A stretch of DNA of 64,000 nt, from positions 62,001 to 126,000 of the forward strand of contig NZ_JALQCW010000065.1 in assembly GCF_023241715.1 (NCBI RefSeq). The letters run 5' to 3'. This document shows positions 28,766 through 37,464 of this stretch, one piece after another. Below the pieces are notes generated by a model, which was not told the origin of the DNA, did no database searches, and saw only the letters and a list, made by a program, of their open reading frames with translations. Source of the stretch: Pseudomonas morbosilactucae (GTDB lineage: Bacteria > Pseudomonadota > Gammaproteobacteria > Pseudomonadales > Pseudomonadaceae). The translations under genes were made by a program, and so were the position numbers. Position 1 is the stretch's first letter; every line of letters starts with the position of its first letter.

Positions 28766-29833
28766 ATGACTGCCCTGAAGAACGACCGTTTCCTTCGTGC
28801 CCTGCTCAAGCAACCCGTAGACGTCACCCCGGTGTGGATGATGCGTCAGGCCGGGCGATACCTGCCCGAGTACCGCGCCAGCCGTGCCAACGCCGGTGAC
28901 TTCATGAGCCTGTGCATGAACCCGGAGTTCGCCTGTGAAGTCACTCTGCAGCCTCTGGACCGCTATCCACAGCTGGATGCGGCGATCCTCTTCTCCGACA
29001 TCCTGACCATTCCCGACGCCATGGGCCAAGGCCTGTACTTTGAAACCGGCGAAGGTCCGCGCTTCAAGAAAGTGGTCAGCACCCTGGCCGACATCGAAGC
29101 CCTGCCGATCCCCGATCCGCACAAAGACTTGGGTTATGTGATGGACGCGGTCAGCACCATTCGTCGCGAACTCAATGGTCGTGTGCCCCTGATCGGTTTC
29201 GCCGGCAGCCCCTGGACCCTGGCCACCTACATGGTCGAAGGCGGCTCGTCGAAGGATTTCCGTAAATCCAAGGCCATGCTCTACGACAACCCGCAAGCCA
29301 TGCACCTGCTGCTGGACAAGTTGGCGCAATCGGTCACCAGCTACCTCAATGGCCAGATCATGGCCGGCGCGCAGGCGGTGCAGATCTTCGACAGCTGGGG
29401 CGGCAGCCTCTCGGCGGCGGCCTACCAGGAGTTCTCCCTGGCCTACATGCGCAAGATCGTCAACGGCCTGATCCGCGAGCACGACGGGCGCAAAGTGCCG
29501 GTGATCCTGTTCACCAAAGGCGGCGGCCTGTGGCTGGAAAGCATCGCCGATGCCGGTGCCGACGCCCTGGGCCTGGACTGGACCTGCGACCTCGGAGAGG
29601 CCCGTCGCCGCGTCGGTAGCAAAGTCTCCCTGCAAGGCAACATGGACCCCACCGTGCTCTACGCGAACCCGCAAGCCATCCGTACCGAAGTGGCACGCAT
29701 CCTCGCCAGCTACGGCCAAGGCAGCGGCCACGTATTCAACCTGGGCCACGGCATTACCCCGGAAGTGAAACCGGAGCATGCAGGGGCCTTCCTGGAGGCG
29801 GTTCACGAGTTGTCGGCGCAATACCACGTATAA
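28766..29833 (+). CDS. hemE: Uroporphyrinogen decarboxylase
   Basis: Decarboxylates the four acetate side chains of uroporphyrinogen III to give coproporphyrinogen III in haem synthesis. 355 residues, the normal length. Family signatures are visible: PVWMMRQAGRYLPEYR near residue 22 with the substrate-binding arginines, and IGFAGSPWTLATYMVEG near residue 148. It has its own intrinsic terminator. The gap from gltD is 142 bases and holds a repeat element. Confidence 0.98.
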   Translation: MTALKNDRFLRALLKQPVDVTPVWMMRQAGRYLPEYRASRANAGDFMSLCMNPEFACEVTLQPLDRYPQLDAAILFSDILTIPDAMGQGLYFETGEGPRFKKVVSTLADIEALPIPDPHKDLGYVMDAVSTIRRELNGRVPLIGFAGSPWTLATYMVEGGSSKDFRKSKAMLYDNPQAMHLLLDKLAQSVTSYLNGQIMAGAQAVQIFDSWGGSLSAAAYQEFSLAYMRKIVNGLIREHDGRKVPVILFTKGGGLWLESIADAGADALGLDWTCDLGEARRRVGSKVSLQGNMDPTVLYANPQAIRTEVARILASYGQGSGHVFNLGHGITPEVKPEHAGAFLEAVHELSAQYHV

Positions 29834-29848
29834 GCGCCACCCAATAAA

Positions 29849-29876
29849 AAAACGCCCGGCTCATGCCGGGCGTTTT
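29849..29876 (+). terminator. Terminator between hemE and the MFS gene
   Basis: AAAACGCCCGGC (29849-29860) and GCCGGGCGTTTT (29865-29876) form a perfect 12-bp stem with a TCAT loop. It is symmetrical, so it can serve hemE and also the convergent MFS gene. Confidence 0.9.
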
Positions 29877-29899
29877 CATTGGCGGTCACTTTTGTCGGC

Positions 29900-29969
29900 G
29901 CCGGCTTGCCAGCGAATGGGCCTTTGAAACGTGTATCTACCTGGCGGACGCCGTTGCTGGCAGGCCAGC
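29900..29969. repeat. Imperfect REP-like inverted pair
   Basis: GCCGGCTTGCCAGC (29900-29913) and GCTGGCAGGCCAGC (29956-29969) are inverse to each other at 12 of 14 positions. The sequences resemble Pseudomonas REP cores of the CGCCGGCTTGCCAGCGA kind. It lies in the convergent gap downstream of hemE. Confidence 0.55.
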
Positions 29970-29987
29970 CCCTATACAGGCCGGGTC

Positions 29988-31247
29988 TTACAACGGCGGC
30001 AACTTGGCCAGTTTCAACGCGACCAGCAGCGCCACCAGCAGCAGGGCGCCGATAAACAGGCCGATGCCATTCCAGCCCGCCATGTGCCAGAACACCCCGC
30101 CCGCGGTGCCGGCGATGCTGGAGCCGGCGTAGTAGCTGAACAGGTACAGCGACGACGCCTGGCCCTTGGCTTGGATGGCGCGGCGGCCGATCCAGCTACT
30201 GGCCACCGAATGGGCGCCGAAGAAGCCGAAGGTGAAGATCAGCATGCCGATGATCACCAGTGGCAACGGCGTGACCAGGGTCAGGGCCAGGCCGGCGAGC
30301 ATCAGGGCAATGGTTGCCCAGAGCACTTTGCGGCGTCCGAGTTGGTCCGCCAGGGCACCGATTTTCGCCGAGCTGTAGATGCCCGACAGGTACACCACCG
30401 ACAGCAGGCCGACGAAGGCCTGGTCCATGTGATACGGCTCGGCCAGCAGGCGATAGCCGATGTAGTTGAACAAGGTCACGAAGGCGCCCATCAACACAAA
30501 GGCTTCAAGGAACAGCAGCGGCAACCCGGCATCGCGAAAGTGCAGGGTGAAGCCTTCCAGCAGGCTGCGCGGGTGCAGCGAACGGGCGCGGAAGTTGCGG
30601 GATTCGGGGAGGATTTTCCAGAACACGGCCGCGGCGATCAGCGCCAGCCCGCCGATCACCAGCATCGCGGTGTGCCAGCTGACGAAGTCGATCAAGACCC
30701 CGGTGATCAGGCGTCCGCACATGCCGCCGATGGCGTTGCCGCCAATGTACAGGCCCATGGCCAGGCCGATGTGCTGCGGGTGGATTTCCTCGCTCAGGTA
30801 GGTCATGGCCACCGCCGCCAGGCCGCTCAGGGACAGGCCCACCAGCGCGCGCATCAACAGCACCCCGTGCCAGCTCGGCATCATGGCGCTGGCCAGGGTG
30901 CACAGCGCTGCGGCGAACAGCGCGGCAACCATCACGGGCTTGCGGCCGATGCGATCGGAGATGGGCCCGGTAATCAGCAGGCCGATGGCCAACATGCCGG
31001 TGGCCACTGAAAGAATCAGGCTGCTTTGCGCTGCGTTGATCGCGAAGTCCTTGGACAGCAGCGGCATCATCGGCTGCACGCAGTAGAGCAGGGCGAAGGT
31101 GGCAAAACCGCCGGAGAACAGCGCCAGCACCGTGCGCATGAACATCGGCGTGCCTTTCTCGATGTAGCTTTCCTTGAATGGCGCGGCCGGCTCGTCCAGG
31201 GGCCTGTGGGGAATTTCGTGGGACAGGGGGGCGACAGCGGTTTTCAC
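29988..31247 (-). CDS. MFS exporter (12 membrane helices)
   Basis: A 419-residue major facilitator of the drug/metabolite exporter type. The loop 2-3 signature GPISDRIGRKPVM is present in the N-half and ALADQLGRRKVLW in the C-half. The substrate is unknown. I use GTG 31247, which has GAGG six bases upstream and gives VKTAVAPLSHEIPH. A longer frame to 31319 would cover the shared promoter region. It is divergent from the LysR gene, which probably controls it. Confidence 0.88.
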   Translation of the reverse strand: MKTAVAPLSHEIPHRPLDEPAAPFKESYIEKGTPMFMRTVLALFSGGFATFALLYCVQPMMPLLSKDFAINAAQSSLILSVATGMLAIGLLITGPISDRIGRKPVMVAALFAAALCTLASAMMPSWHGVLLMRALVGLSLSGLAAVAMTYLSEEIHPQHIGLAMGLYIGGNAIGGMCGRLITGVLIDFVSWHTAMLVIGGLALIAAAVFWKILPESRNFRARSLHPRSLLEGFTLHFRDAGLPLLFLEAFVLMGAFVTLFNYIGYRLLAEPYHMDQAFVGLLSVVYLSGIYSSAKIGALADQLGRRKVLWATIALMLAGLALTLVTPLPLVIIGMLIFTFGFFGAHSVASSWIGRRAIQAKGQASSLYLFSYYAGSSIAGTAGGVFWHMAGWNGIGLFIGALLLVALLVALKLAKLPPL

Positions 31248-31330
31248 GGGGGACCTCGGGGAGACGCAGCCGGTCAGGCAATGGAAAAAAGCATATAGCT
31301 GGCTAATGATTCTTTCCAATATATTGTTCG

Positions 31331-31345
31331 ACCTGTTTGATAGGT
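31331..31345. promoter_or_regulatory. Candidate LysR-type operator between the MFS and lysR genes
   Basis: ACCT-N7-AGGT (31331-31345) is the clearest dyad in the 120-base divergent gap and lies 22 bases before the lysR start. LysR-type proteins usually bind dyads in such divergent regions and repress themselves. The AT-rich stretch at 31310-31326 on its MFS side could hold promoter elements. Inferred from symmetry and position only. Confidence 0.35.
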
Positions 31346-31367
31346 TTTACGACTGATTGAGGTTCTT

Positions 31368-32267
31368 ATGGAATTGCGTCACCTGCGCTACTTCATCGCC
31401 GTCGCCGAAGAGTTGCATTTCGGCCGTGCGGCCCAGGTGCTGGGTATTTCCCAGCCGCCTTTGAGCCAGCAGATCCAGGCCTTGGAGCAAGAGGTGGGGG
31501 CGCGGCTGTTTGAGCGTACCAATCGTCGGGTCGAGCTCAGTGAGGCCGGGCGGCTGTTCCTGGAAGAGGCGCGTTTGGTCCTGGCTCAGGTCGACAAGGC
31601 GGCGGACGTGGCGCGGCGGGCGCAATTGGGCGAGTTGGGCGAGCTGAAGATTGGCTTCACCTCGTCGGCGCCGTTCAATTCAACCATTCCCCAGGCGATC
31701 TTTTCCTTCCGCCAGCGCTTTCCGGCGGTGCACCTGAACCTGCAGGAAATGAGCAGCACCCAGGTGGCGGACGCCCTGGTGGACCAGTCGATCCAGGTCG
31801 GCATCATGCGGCCCTTGCCGTTGCCCGATTCCTTGAGTGTGGTGGAGTTGCTCCGCGAGCCACTGGTGGCGGTGCTCAGTTCCAAGCACCCGCTGGTGAT
31901 CGGCAGCGAAGACGGTTTGCAGCTCTCGGTGTTGGCCCACGAGCCCTTTGTCTTCTTCCCGCGCAGCTATGGCAGCGGCCTGTACGCGCAGTTGTTGAGC
32001 CTGGCCCGGGCGGCCGGGTTTACCCCGCATTTTGCCCAGGAAGCAGGTGAAGCCATGACCATCATCGGCCTGGTGGCAGCCGGGTTGGGGGTGTCGGTGT
32101 TGCCGGCGTCCTACCAGCGCATGCGCATCGACGGCGTGGTCTATCGCAAGTTGCTGGACCCGGCGGCCATGTCGGCGGTGTGGCTGGTGCAGCGTACGGA
32201 TCAGAACTCGCCCATGGCCAAGGCGTTTGTCGAGTTGCTCACGCGCAAGACTGAAATCAGCGCCTAG
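31368..32267 (+). CDS. LysR-family transcriptional regulator
   Basis: 299 residues. The N-terminal winged helix-turn-helix (MELRHLRYFIAVAEELHFGRAAQVLGISQPPLSQQIQALE) is followed by a linker helix. A periplasmic-binding-protein-like effector domain covers about residues 90-295. The start resembles the BenM/CatM branch, which senses aromatic or organic acids, but the effector is not deducible. Divergent from the MFS exporter, its likely target. Confidence 0.93.
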   Translation: MELRHLRYFIAVAEELHFGRAAQVLGISQPPLSQQIQALEQEVGARLFERTNRRVELSEAGRLFLEEARLVLAQVDKAADVARRAQLGELGELKIGFTSSAPFNSTIPQAIFSFRQRFPAVHLNLQEMSSTQVADALVDQSIQVGIMRPLPLPDSLSVVELLREPLVAVLSSKHPLVIGSEDGLQLSVLAHEPFVFFPRSYGSGLYAQLLSLARAAGFTPHFAQEAGEAMTIIGLVAAGLGVSVLPASYQRMRIDGVVYRKLLDPAAMSAVWLVQRTDQNSPMAKAFVELLTRKTEISA

Positions 32268-32353
32268 GGCACGTTCGCCCCGCGGCTGCTTGCCGGCAAT
32301 CGGCCCGGCGATCAGCACCGGGTCGTTGCGGCAAGCCGTGGGCTCAAACCGTC

Positions 32354-32800
32354 TTACTGCACCTTGGACAGGTCGCCGCGCAGGGCAACACCGGCGATGA
32401 CCGCGCCGGCGTGGCATTCGTAGGTCTTGGCGTCTTTACGCTCGTTGCTCTTGTAGAAGCTGGCGATGTCGGTCACGGCATTGGCGCCGACTTTTTTCGC
32501 CGCCTGGTGCAGGGTGATCAACGCCGACTGCAGGGCCCATTCGCAAGCCACTTGGTCGGACTTGTTGAAGGCGTTGGTCTTTTTGTTGGTCACGGCGCCA
32601 GGGCTGATCACGCTGACTTTGCCGGCGGGCTTGTTGCCGGCCAGGTAGAACTTCACGCTGCCATCGATCTTGCCGGTGCTGATGGCTTCAGCGACAACCT
32701 TGTCGAATGGCAGGTACAGCGCCGTATCACGGGCCTGGCTGACGCCGGGCAGGGTGCAGAGCAGGAGGGTGGCGGCAGCTGCCAGAGTCTTGAATTGCAT
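32354..32800 (-). CDS. Small exported protein, function unknown
   Basis: 148 residues with a clear signal peptide (MQFKTLAAAATLLLCTLPGVSQA, cleavage before RDTAL). The mature part has a conserved-looking C-terminus, KVGANAVTDIASFYKSN, with two cysteines (in QVACEW and TYECHA) that could form a disulphide. The GANAVxxI pattern resembles small periplasmic/outer-membrane proteins with an RcsF/YbjQ-like fold, but I cannot assign it. ATG 32800 has GGA seven bases upstream and is preferred to 32836. Confidence 0.75.
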   Translation of the reverse strand: MQFKTLAAAATLLLCTLPGVSQARDTALYLPFDKVVAEAISTGKIDGSVKFYLAGNKPAGKVSVISPGAVTNKKTNAFNKSDQVACEWALQSALITLHQAAKKVGANAVTDIASFYKSNERKDAKTYECHAGAVIAGVALRGDLSKVQ

Positions 32801-32889
32801 GGTGATGTCCTTGACGTGGTAGAGGGGGCGAAGCACGTATCTATCGCCGCTGCCCCGGGCCGTGACCAGCCCGGGGCAACGGCGAGCGA

Positions 32890-33336
32890 TCAGTTGGGCG
32901 CGGGGCTGGCTTGGGCCGCATCGGACAGCTGCTGGGCGGTCCGCTCGTTCTGCTTGTCACGCAGATCCCGCAGGATGCCCTTGTCCAGCAGGCGCACCCA
33001 GCGAATGTAGTTTTTGTGGATCTTGCCGTCCTTGTAGTCCATCCCGCGGCTGTCGCGGTAGACGATCTTGTAGTCCGTGGCGCTGTAGTCGATGTCGATC
33101 TCGACGTGGAATGTCTCGCGCACGGTGATCTCGGCCTGGATCAGGTTCGGGCTGATGCGCTGCACCGTCCACTTGCGCGCCACCAGGTTTTTCAGGATCG
33201 ACTGTTTCACCTGTTCCTGGTCGGCGTGAATGCTCGCCGGGATGACCCGGTTCGGGGTGTACAGCGGTTTGCTGGTGCAGGCCACAGTGCTCAACAGGGC
33301 CAGGACCATCAGGGTTGCGCGCAGCAGGGAAGACAT
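32890..33336 (-). CDS. Small lipoprotein, function unknown
   Basis: 148 residues with a lipoprotein signal ending in the lipobox STVAC (Cys at about residue 20). The mature protein contains a beta-rich stretch around VETFHVEIDIDY-like sequence near residue 78 and YRDSRGMDYKDGKIHKNY near residue 92. No catalytic motif is apparent. It lies 28 bases downstream of the last aryl-polyene gene in the same direction, so read-through from that operon is possible, but nothing links it to the pigment. Confidence 0.78.
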   Translation of the reverse strand: MSSLLRATLMVLALLSTVACTSKPLYTPNRVIPASIHADQEQVKQSILKNLVARKWTVQRISPNLIQAEITVRETFHVEIDIDYSATDYKIVYRDSRGMDYKDGKIHKNYIRWVRLLDKGILRDLRDKQNERTAQQLSDAAQASPAPN

Positions 33337-33364
33337 TCCATTTTCTCCAGTGGGTTCGTGCGTA

Positions 33365-34591
33365 TCAGGACCAGCGGCGGAAGATCAGCGAGGTGTTGAC
33401 ACCGCCAAAGGCAAAGTTGTTGTTCATCACGTACTCGTTGCTCATCCGCCGAAACTCGTTGCGCAGGTAGTCCAGTTCGCCGCAGCGCGGGTCGACCTGA
33501 TCGAGGTTGAACGTGTGCACGTACAGGTCACGGTTGAGCATCTCGATGCTGAACCAGGACTCCAGGGCCCCGCAGGCACCCAGGGTGTGGCCCAGGAAAC
33601 TCTTCTGCGAACTGATGGGCATCTGGCTGCCGAACAGGCTGCTGGTGGCCAGGGTTTCGGCGATGTCGCCCTGTTCGGTGGCGGTGCCGTGGCCGTTCAC
33701 GTAGCCGATGGCCGAGGGCGCGAGGCCGGCGTCTTCGAGGGCCAGCTCCATCGCTCGGCGCATGGTTTTCTGTTCCGGGCGCGTGGTGTGCTGGCCGTCG
33801 GCATTGCTGCCGAAACCGACCAGCTCCGCGTGGATATGTGCACCCCGGGCCAAGGCGTGTTCCAGCTCTTCCAGCACCAGCATGCCGCCGCCTTCACCGA
33901 TCACCAGGCCATCGCGGCCGCTGTCGTAGGGGCGCGGGCTGGTCTGTGGCGCATCGTTTTTCAGGCTGGTGGCGTACAGCGCGTCGAACACCATGGCTTC
34001 GGTGGGGCAGAGTTCTTCGGCGCCGCCGGCGAGCATCAGCGGCAGGCGGCCGAACTTGATCGCCTCATACGCATAACCAATGCCCTGGCTCCCGCTGGTG
34101 CAGGCGCTGGACGTGGGGATCAGGCGCCCGGTCAGGCCAAAGAAGATGCTGATATTCGCCGCCGTGGTGTGGGGCATCATGCGCACGTAGGAGTTGGCGT
34201 TGAGCCCCTCGGCCACCGAGTTCAGCAGCATATTGCCGAATGCCTTGATCTCGTCGGTGCTGCCGGTGGATGAACCACAGGCAACGCCCATGCGCCCGTC
34301 CTTGATCGATTCGTCACCCAGCAAGCCCGCGTCCTGCAATGCCTGCTCCGCCGCCCACACGGCCAGGCGCGACACGCGGCCCATGCTGCGCAGTTGCTTG
34401 CGCGTCCAGTGGCCCGGCACGACGAAGTCGTCGATAGGCCCGGCCAGGCGCGTGTTCAATTCAGTGAAACGGTCCCACTCGTCCATGCGCCGAATGCCGC
34501 TGCGGTTGGCGCGAAAGTTCGCCGAGATGGCGTCCCAATCGCCGCCCAGGGACGTCATGCCGGCCATGCCGGTGACTACGACACGCTTCAT
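33365..34591 (-). CDS. apeR: Beta-ketoacyl-ACP synthase of the aryl polyene cluster (ApeR type)
   Basis: A FabF-like ketosynthase of 408 residues. The catalytic Cys is in TSSACTSGSQG near residue 163. The two His are in NGHGTATEQGD near residue 300 and KSFLGHTLGACG near residue 333, so it should be active in condensation. It is the last gene of the operon. In APE systems the ApeR homodimer is thought to do the first elongation steps. The ATG at 34591 overlaps the apeQ stop as TGATG, so I do not use the codons at 34594-34597. Confidence 0.9.
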   Translation of the reverse strand: MKRVVVTGMAGMTSLGGDWDAISANFRANRSGIRRMDEWDRFTELNTRLAGPIDDFVVPGHWTRKQLRSMGRVSRLAVWAAEQALQDAGLLGDESIKDGRMGVACGSSTGSTDEIKAFGNMLLNSVAEGLNANSYVRMMPHTTAANISIFFGLTGRLIPTSSACTSGSQGIGYAYEAIKFGRLPLMLAGGAEELCPTEAMVFDALYATSLKNDAPQTSPRPYDSGRDGLVIGEGGGMLVLEELEHALARGAHIHAELVGFGSNADGQHTTRPEQKTMRRAMELALEDAGLAPSAIGYVNGHGTATEQGDIAETLATSSLFGSQMPISSQKSFLGHTLGACGALESWFSIEMLNRDLYVHTFNLDQVDPRCGELDYLRNEFRRMSNEYVMNNNFAFGGVNTSLIFRRWS

Positions 34592-35319
34592 CAGCACAGG
34601 CCTCCGTTCACTGCCAGCACCTGGCGGGTGATGTAGGCGGCTTCGGCGGACATCAGGAAGTTCACCGCACCGGCGACTTCTTCCGGGGTGCCCATGCGCT
34701 GCGCCGGGATCATTTTCATCAGTTCTTCCACCGGTACGTTCTCGTCGAGCATCGCTGTGTCGATCAACCCTGGAGCCACGCAGTTGACGGTGATCTTGCG
34801 CTTGCCCAGCTCGATGGCCAGGGCCTTGGCGGCGCCGATCAGGCCGGCCTTGGAAGCGCTGTAGTTGACCTGGCCACGGTTGCCGATCAGCCCCGAGACC
34901 GAGGTGATGCAGATGATTCGCCCGGCCGCGCGACGGCGAATCATGGGCATCATCACCGGGTGCAGCACGTTGTAGAAACCGTCGAGGTTGGTGCGCAGCA
35001 CTTCATCCCAATCGTTTTCGCTCAGCGCGGGAAAGGCGCCATCGCGGGTCAGGCCGGCATTGAGTACCACGCCGTAGTAGGCGCCGTGGGTTTCCACATC
35101 GGCTTCGAGAATGGCCTTGCAGGCAGCCCGTTCAGCCACGTCGAATTGCAGGATGCGCGCCGTGCGGCCCAAGGCCTCGACTTCGACCTTGACCGCTTCG
35201 GCGTCGCTGCGGCCACTGCGGCAATGCAGCACCAGGTCATAGCCGGCCTGGGCCAGGCGCAGGGCGATGGCGCGACCGATGCCGCGGCTGGAGCCGGTGA
35301 CCAGTACGGATTCAGTCAT
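34591..35319 (-). CDS. apeQ: 3-Oxoacyl-ACP reductase (FabG-like ketoreductase)
   Basis: A short-chain dehydrogenase of 242 residues that reduces the beta-keto group after each condensation in polyene elongation. The NADP motif TGSSRGIGRA is near residue 8. The active-site Ser is in CITSVSGLIG and the Tyr-Lys pair in YSASKAGLIGAAKA near residue 153. All are intact. It overlaps apeP by four bases. Confidence 0.93.
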   Translation of the reverse strand: MTESVLVTGSSRGIGRAIALRLAQAGYDLVLHCRSGRSDAEAVKVEVEALGRTARILQFDVAERAACKAILEADVETHGAYYGVVLNAGLTRDGAFPALSENDWDEVLRTNLDGFYNVLHPVMMPMIRRRAAGRIICITSVSGLIGNRGQVNYSASKAGLIGAAKALAIELGKRKITVNCVAPGLIDTAMLDENVPVEELMKMIPAQRMGTPEEVAGAVNFLMSAEAAYITRQVLAVNGGLC

Positions 35320-35789
35320 GACGAGGTTCCTGTAGAAGAAGCGGGTGATTGCTCAAGGTATTGGGCCGCCTGGGGCGGACGGAAGACGTTCAAGCGGGCC
35401 GACACCTGAATGCCGGGGCCGGTGATGTGGCATTCGAAGACGCCCATGCCGTTTTCGTCTTCCAGGGAGCGCTGGGCGTGGATCAGCAATTCGCTGCCCG
35501 CCGGGAAATGCTCCACATTGCAGTCGAACTTGCGTGTGCCCAGGAGGAAGCCCAGGGCCACGGGTTCGCCCAACTGGCGGGCCCGGCAACCGGCGTAGGC
35601 GGCCACGCTCTGGGCCATCAACTCGACGCCGACCCAGGCCGGCAGGCTGCCGTCGGCGCGGTTGAACAGGCCGCCGGGGCGTACCTGCAGACGGGTGTGG
35701 ATCTGCTCTTCGTCAAACGACAAGACCTGGTCGATCAGGATCATGTCGCCGGCGTGGGGCAGCAGTTCGGCGAGAGGCCAGTCAATCAT
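35316..35789 (-). CDS. apeP: 3-Hydroxyacyl-ACP dehydratase, hotdog fold
   Basis: A FabA/FabZ-like single hotdog of 157 residues that removes water to form the conjugated double bonds. The catalytic His is in LLPHAGDM near residue 12, and the helix with the acidic partner is GVELMAQSVAAYAG near residue 54. In characterised APE systems ApeP works as a heterodimer with ApeI; here the ApeI domain is fused to the ligase at 47273-48952. Four-base overlaps on both sides. Confidence 0.9.
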   Translation of the reverse strand: MIDWPLAELLPHAGDMILIDQVLSFDEEQIHTRLQVRPGGLFNRADGSLPAWVGVELMAQSVAAYAGCRARQLGEPVALGFLLGTRKFDCNVEHFPAGSELLIHAQRSLEDENGMGVFECHITGPGIQVSARLNVFRPPQAAQYLEQSPASSTGTSS

Positions 35790-36982
35790 GGCGCGTCTCC
35801 GATAATCAGGCTGACGTTGTTGCCGCCGAAGGCAAACGAGTTGCTCATCAGGCGGCGCGGTGTGCCGGGTGCCAGCTGGTCGGCCGGGGTTACCCAGCGC
35901 AAGGCTGGCAACTGGGTATCTGCTTGCCCATCCCAGACGTGGGGCGGCAGGCGCCGCCCGGGGTTTTCGTGGCCCAGGCTCAGCCAGCAGAAGGCTGCTT
36001 CCAGGGCCCCAGCAGCGCCCAGGGTATGGCCGCTCATGGGCTTGGTCGACGAACAGGCCACGCCGTCCGGGAACAGCTCAGCCACCGCCAGGCTCTCCAT
36101 GGCGTCGTTGTGCTGCGTGGCGGTGCCGTGCAGGTTCAGGTAGTCGATCTGCGCCGGTTGCAGGCCAGCGTTGGCCAGGGCTTTGCGCATCGCTTGCAGG
36201 GCGCCGCGGCCACTGGGTTCCGGGGCAGAAATATGGTGGGCGTCGGAGCTTGCGCCGCCGCCAAGCAGGGCGATGGCCGGTTGCTCGTGGCACTCGCGGG
36301 TCATCAGGAACAGCACCGCTGCCTCGCCAATGTTGATGCCATTGCGGTTGGCCGAGAACGGGTTGCAGCGTTGTTCGGACACCGCTTCCAGGGCCGAGAA
36401 ACCGTTGAGGGTCAGCTTGCACAGGCTGTCCACGCCGCCGCACAGCACCGCGTCACACAGGCCCAGGTCCAGCAGGCGCCGGGCGCTCAGCAGGGCGCGG
36501 GCGCTGGAGGTGCAGGCGGTGGAAATCACATAGGCCGGGCCGCTCAGTTGCAGCCAGTCGGCGAGGAAGTTCGCCGGCGCGCTCAGCTCCTGCTGCTGGT
36601 AGTCGTAGCCCGCCGGGAAGTGCTGGTCACGCAGGTAGTGGGCGATGCCTCGGCTGGCTTCATCGATCCCCGACGTGCTGGTGCCCAGGACGATGCCGAC
36701 GCGCCCACGGCCATGGCGCTGGATCGCTTGCTCGATGTCGTCGCGAATCTGCAGCGCGGCTTCCAGCAACAGCTGGTTGTTGCGGCTGTTCTGCGGTGAA
36801 AGGTGGGGCGGCAGGCTGGCCAGGGGGCCGCGTACGGCGGCCACCGGCAGTCGCCGTTCGGGCACCCAGCCGGCTTCTTCGCGCAGGCCGGAGCAGTCGC
36901 CGGCAAACAGGCTGCGGGCTACTTCCTGCGGGTTTCGACCCAGGGCACAGATCACCCCGAGGGCATTCAGGTAAGCCGTCAT
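35786..36982 (-). CDS. apeO: Beta-ketoacyl-ACP synthase, partner of the chain-length factor (ApeO type)
   Basis: A 398-residue ketosynthase. The catalytic Cys is in ISTACTSSARALL near residue 155, with His in NLHGTATQHND near residue 290 and KPMSGHTLGAAG near residue 322. By APE biochemistry it pairs with the inactive KS-like ApeC (50792-51511 here) for chain extension. The two genes lie at opposite ends of this operon. Its start overlaps the stop of the upstream lipoprotein by four bases. Confidence 0.9.
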   Translation of the reverse strand: MTAYLNALGVICALGRNPQEVARSLFAGDCSGLREEAGWVPERRLPVAAVRGPLASLPPHLSPQNSRNNQLLLEAALQIRDDIEQAIQRHGRGRVGIVLGTSTSGIDEASRGIAHYLRDQHFPAGYDYQQQELSAPANFLADWLQLSGPAYVISTACTSSARALLSARRLLDLGLCDAVLCGGVDSLCKLTLNGFSALEAVSEQRCNPFSANRNGINIGEAAVLFLMTRECHEQPAIALLGGGASSDAHHISAPEPSGRGALQAMRKALANAGLQPAQIDYLNLHGTATQHNDAMESLAVAELFPDGVACSSTKPMSGHTLGAAGALEAAFCWLSLGHENPGRRLPPHVWDGQADTQLPALRWVTPADQLAPGTPRRLMSNSFAFGGNNVSLIIGDAP

Positions 36983-37464
36983 GGGGTGCTTCCGGCGCTG
37001 AGCGCGGTAATGTGGTAACGCAAGCCTTGGGGCAGGTTCAACTGGAAATCCAAAGGTTGTTGATAGTGGACCCGCCAGCGTTGGCCGAGGTCACGCCGGC
37101 TGCCTTGCTGGTGCGCCTGGGGGTAGTTGCCGGGCACCTGAGCCTCAGGCGTGAGGGCAAACAACAGGGCGGCGAACAGCTCGCGGGCTTCCGGGTTGGG
37201 CGGCAGCAAGCCATCGGCCTGCCACTGTCCGTCGAGCAGTTTCTGGCGCGCCAGGGGGATGCCCAGCGGGTCCATCAGCGACCAACGCAGGCCCGGGCCC
37301 TCGGCTTGGACCACCAGCAGCCAGTCCTGACGCTGCTCGGCCTGCTGGCGCTGGATAAGCAACTGCAGGGGCAAGGCCAGGGACGGGGTGCTGGCAGGCA
37401 GCGGTGCCTGACTGACGCAAGCGCTCAGCAGCAGGACACAAGCGGCCAGCAAGACGCGAATCAT
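36979..37464 (-). CDS. DUF3261 lipoprotein of the aryl polyene operon
   Basis: A 161-residue lipoprotein; the signal ends in the lipobox LLLSAC (Cys at about residue 16). The rest matches the DUF3261 pattern, with QRQDWLLVVQ followed by WSLMDPLGIPLARQKL. The family occurs almost only in APE and related pigment clusters and is assumed to help place the pigment in the outer membrane, perhaps LolB-like, given the LolA-like protein at 42933-43601. It corresponds in position to ApeN. Confidence 0.82.
   Translation of the reverse strand: MIRVLLAACVLLLSACVSQAPLPASTPSLALPLQLLIQRQQAEQRQDWLLVVQAEGPGLRWSLMDPLGIPLARQKLLDGQWQADGLLPPNPEARELFAALLFALTPEAQVPGNYPQAHQQGSRRDLGQRWRVHYQQPLDFQLNLPQGLRYHITALSAGSTP

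Noticed and set aside
32268..32353. Terminator between lysR and the exported-protein gene
   Set aside because: There is a loose inverted repeat of REP-like sequence, but the arms do not pair well and no T run follows.
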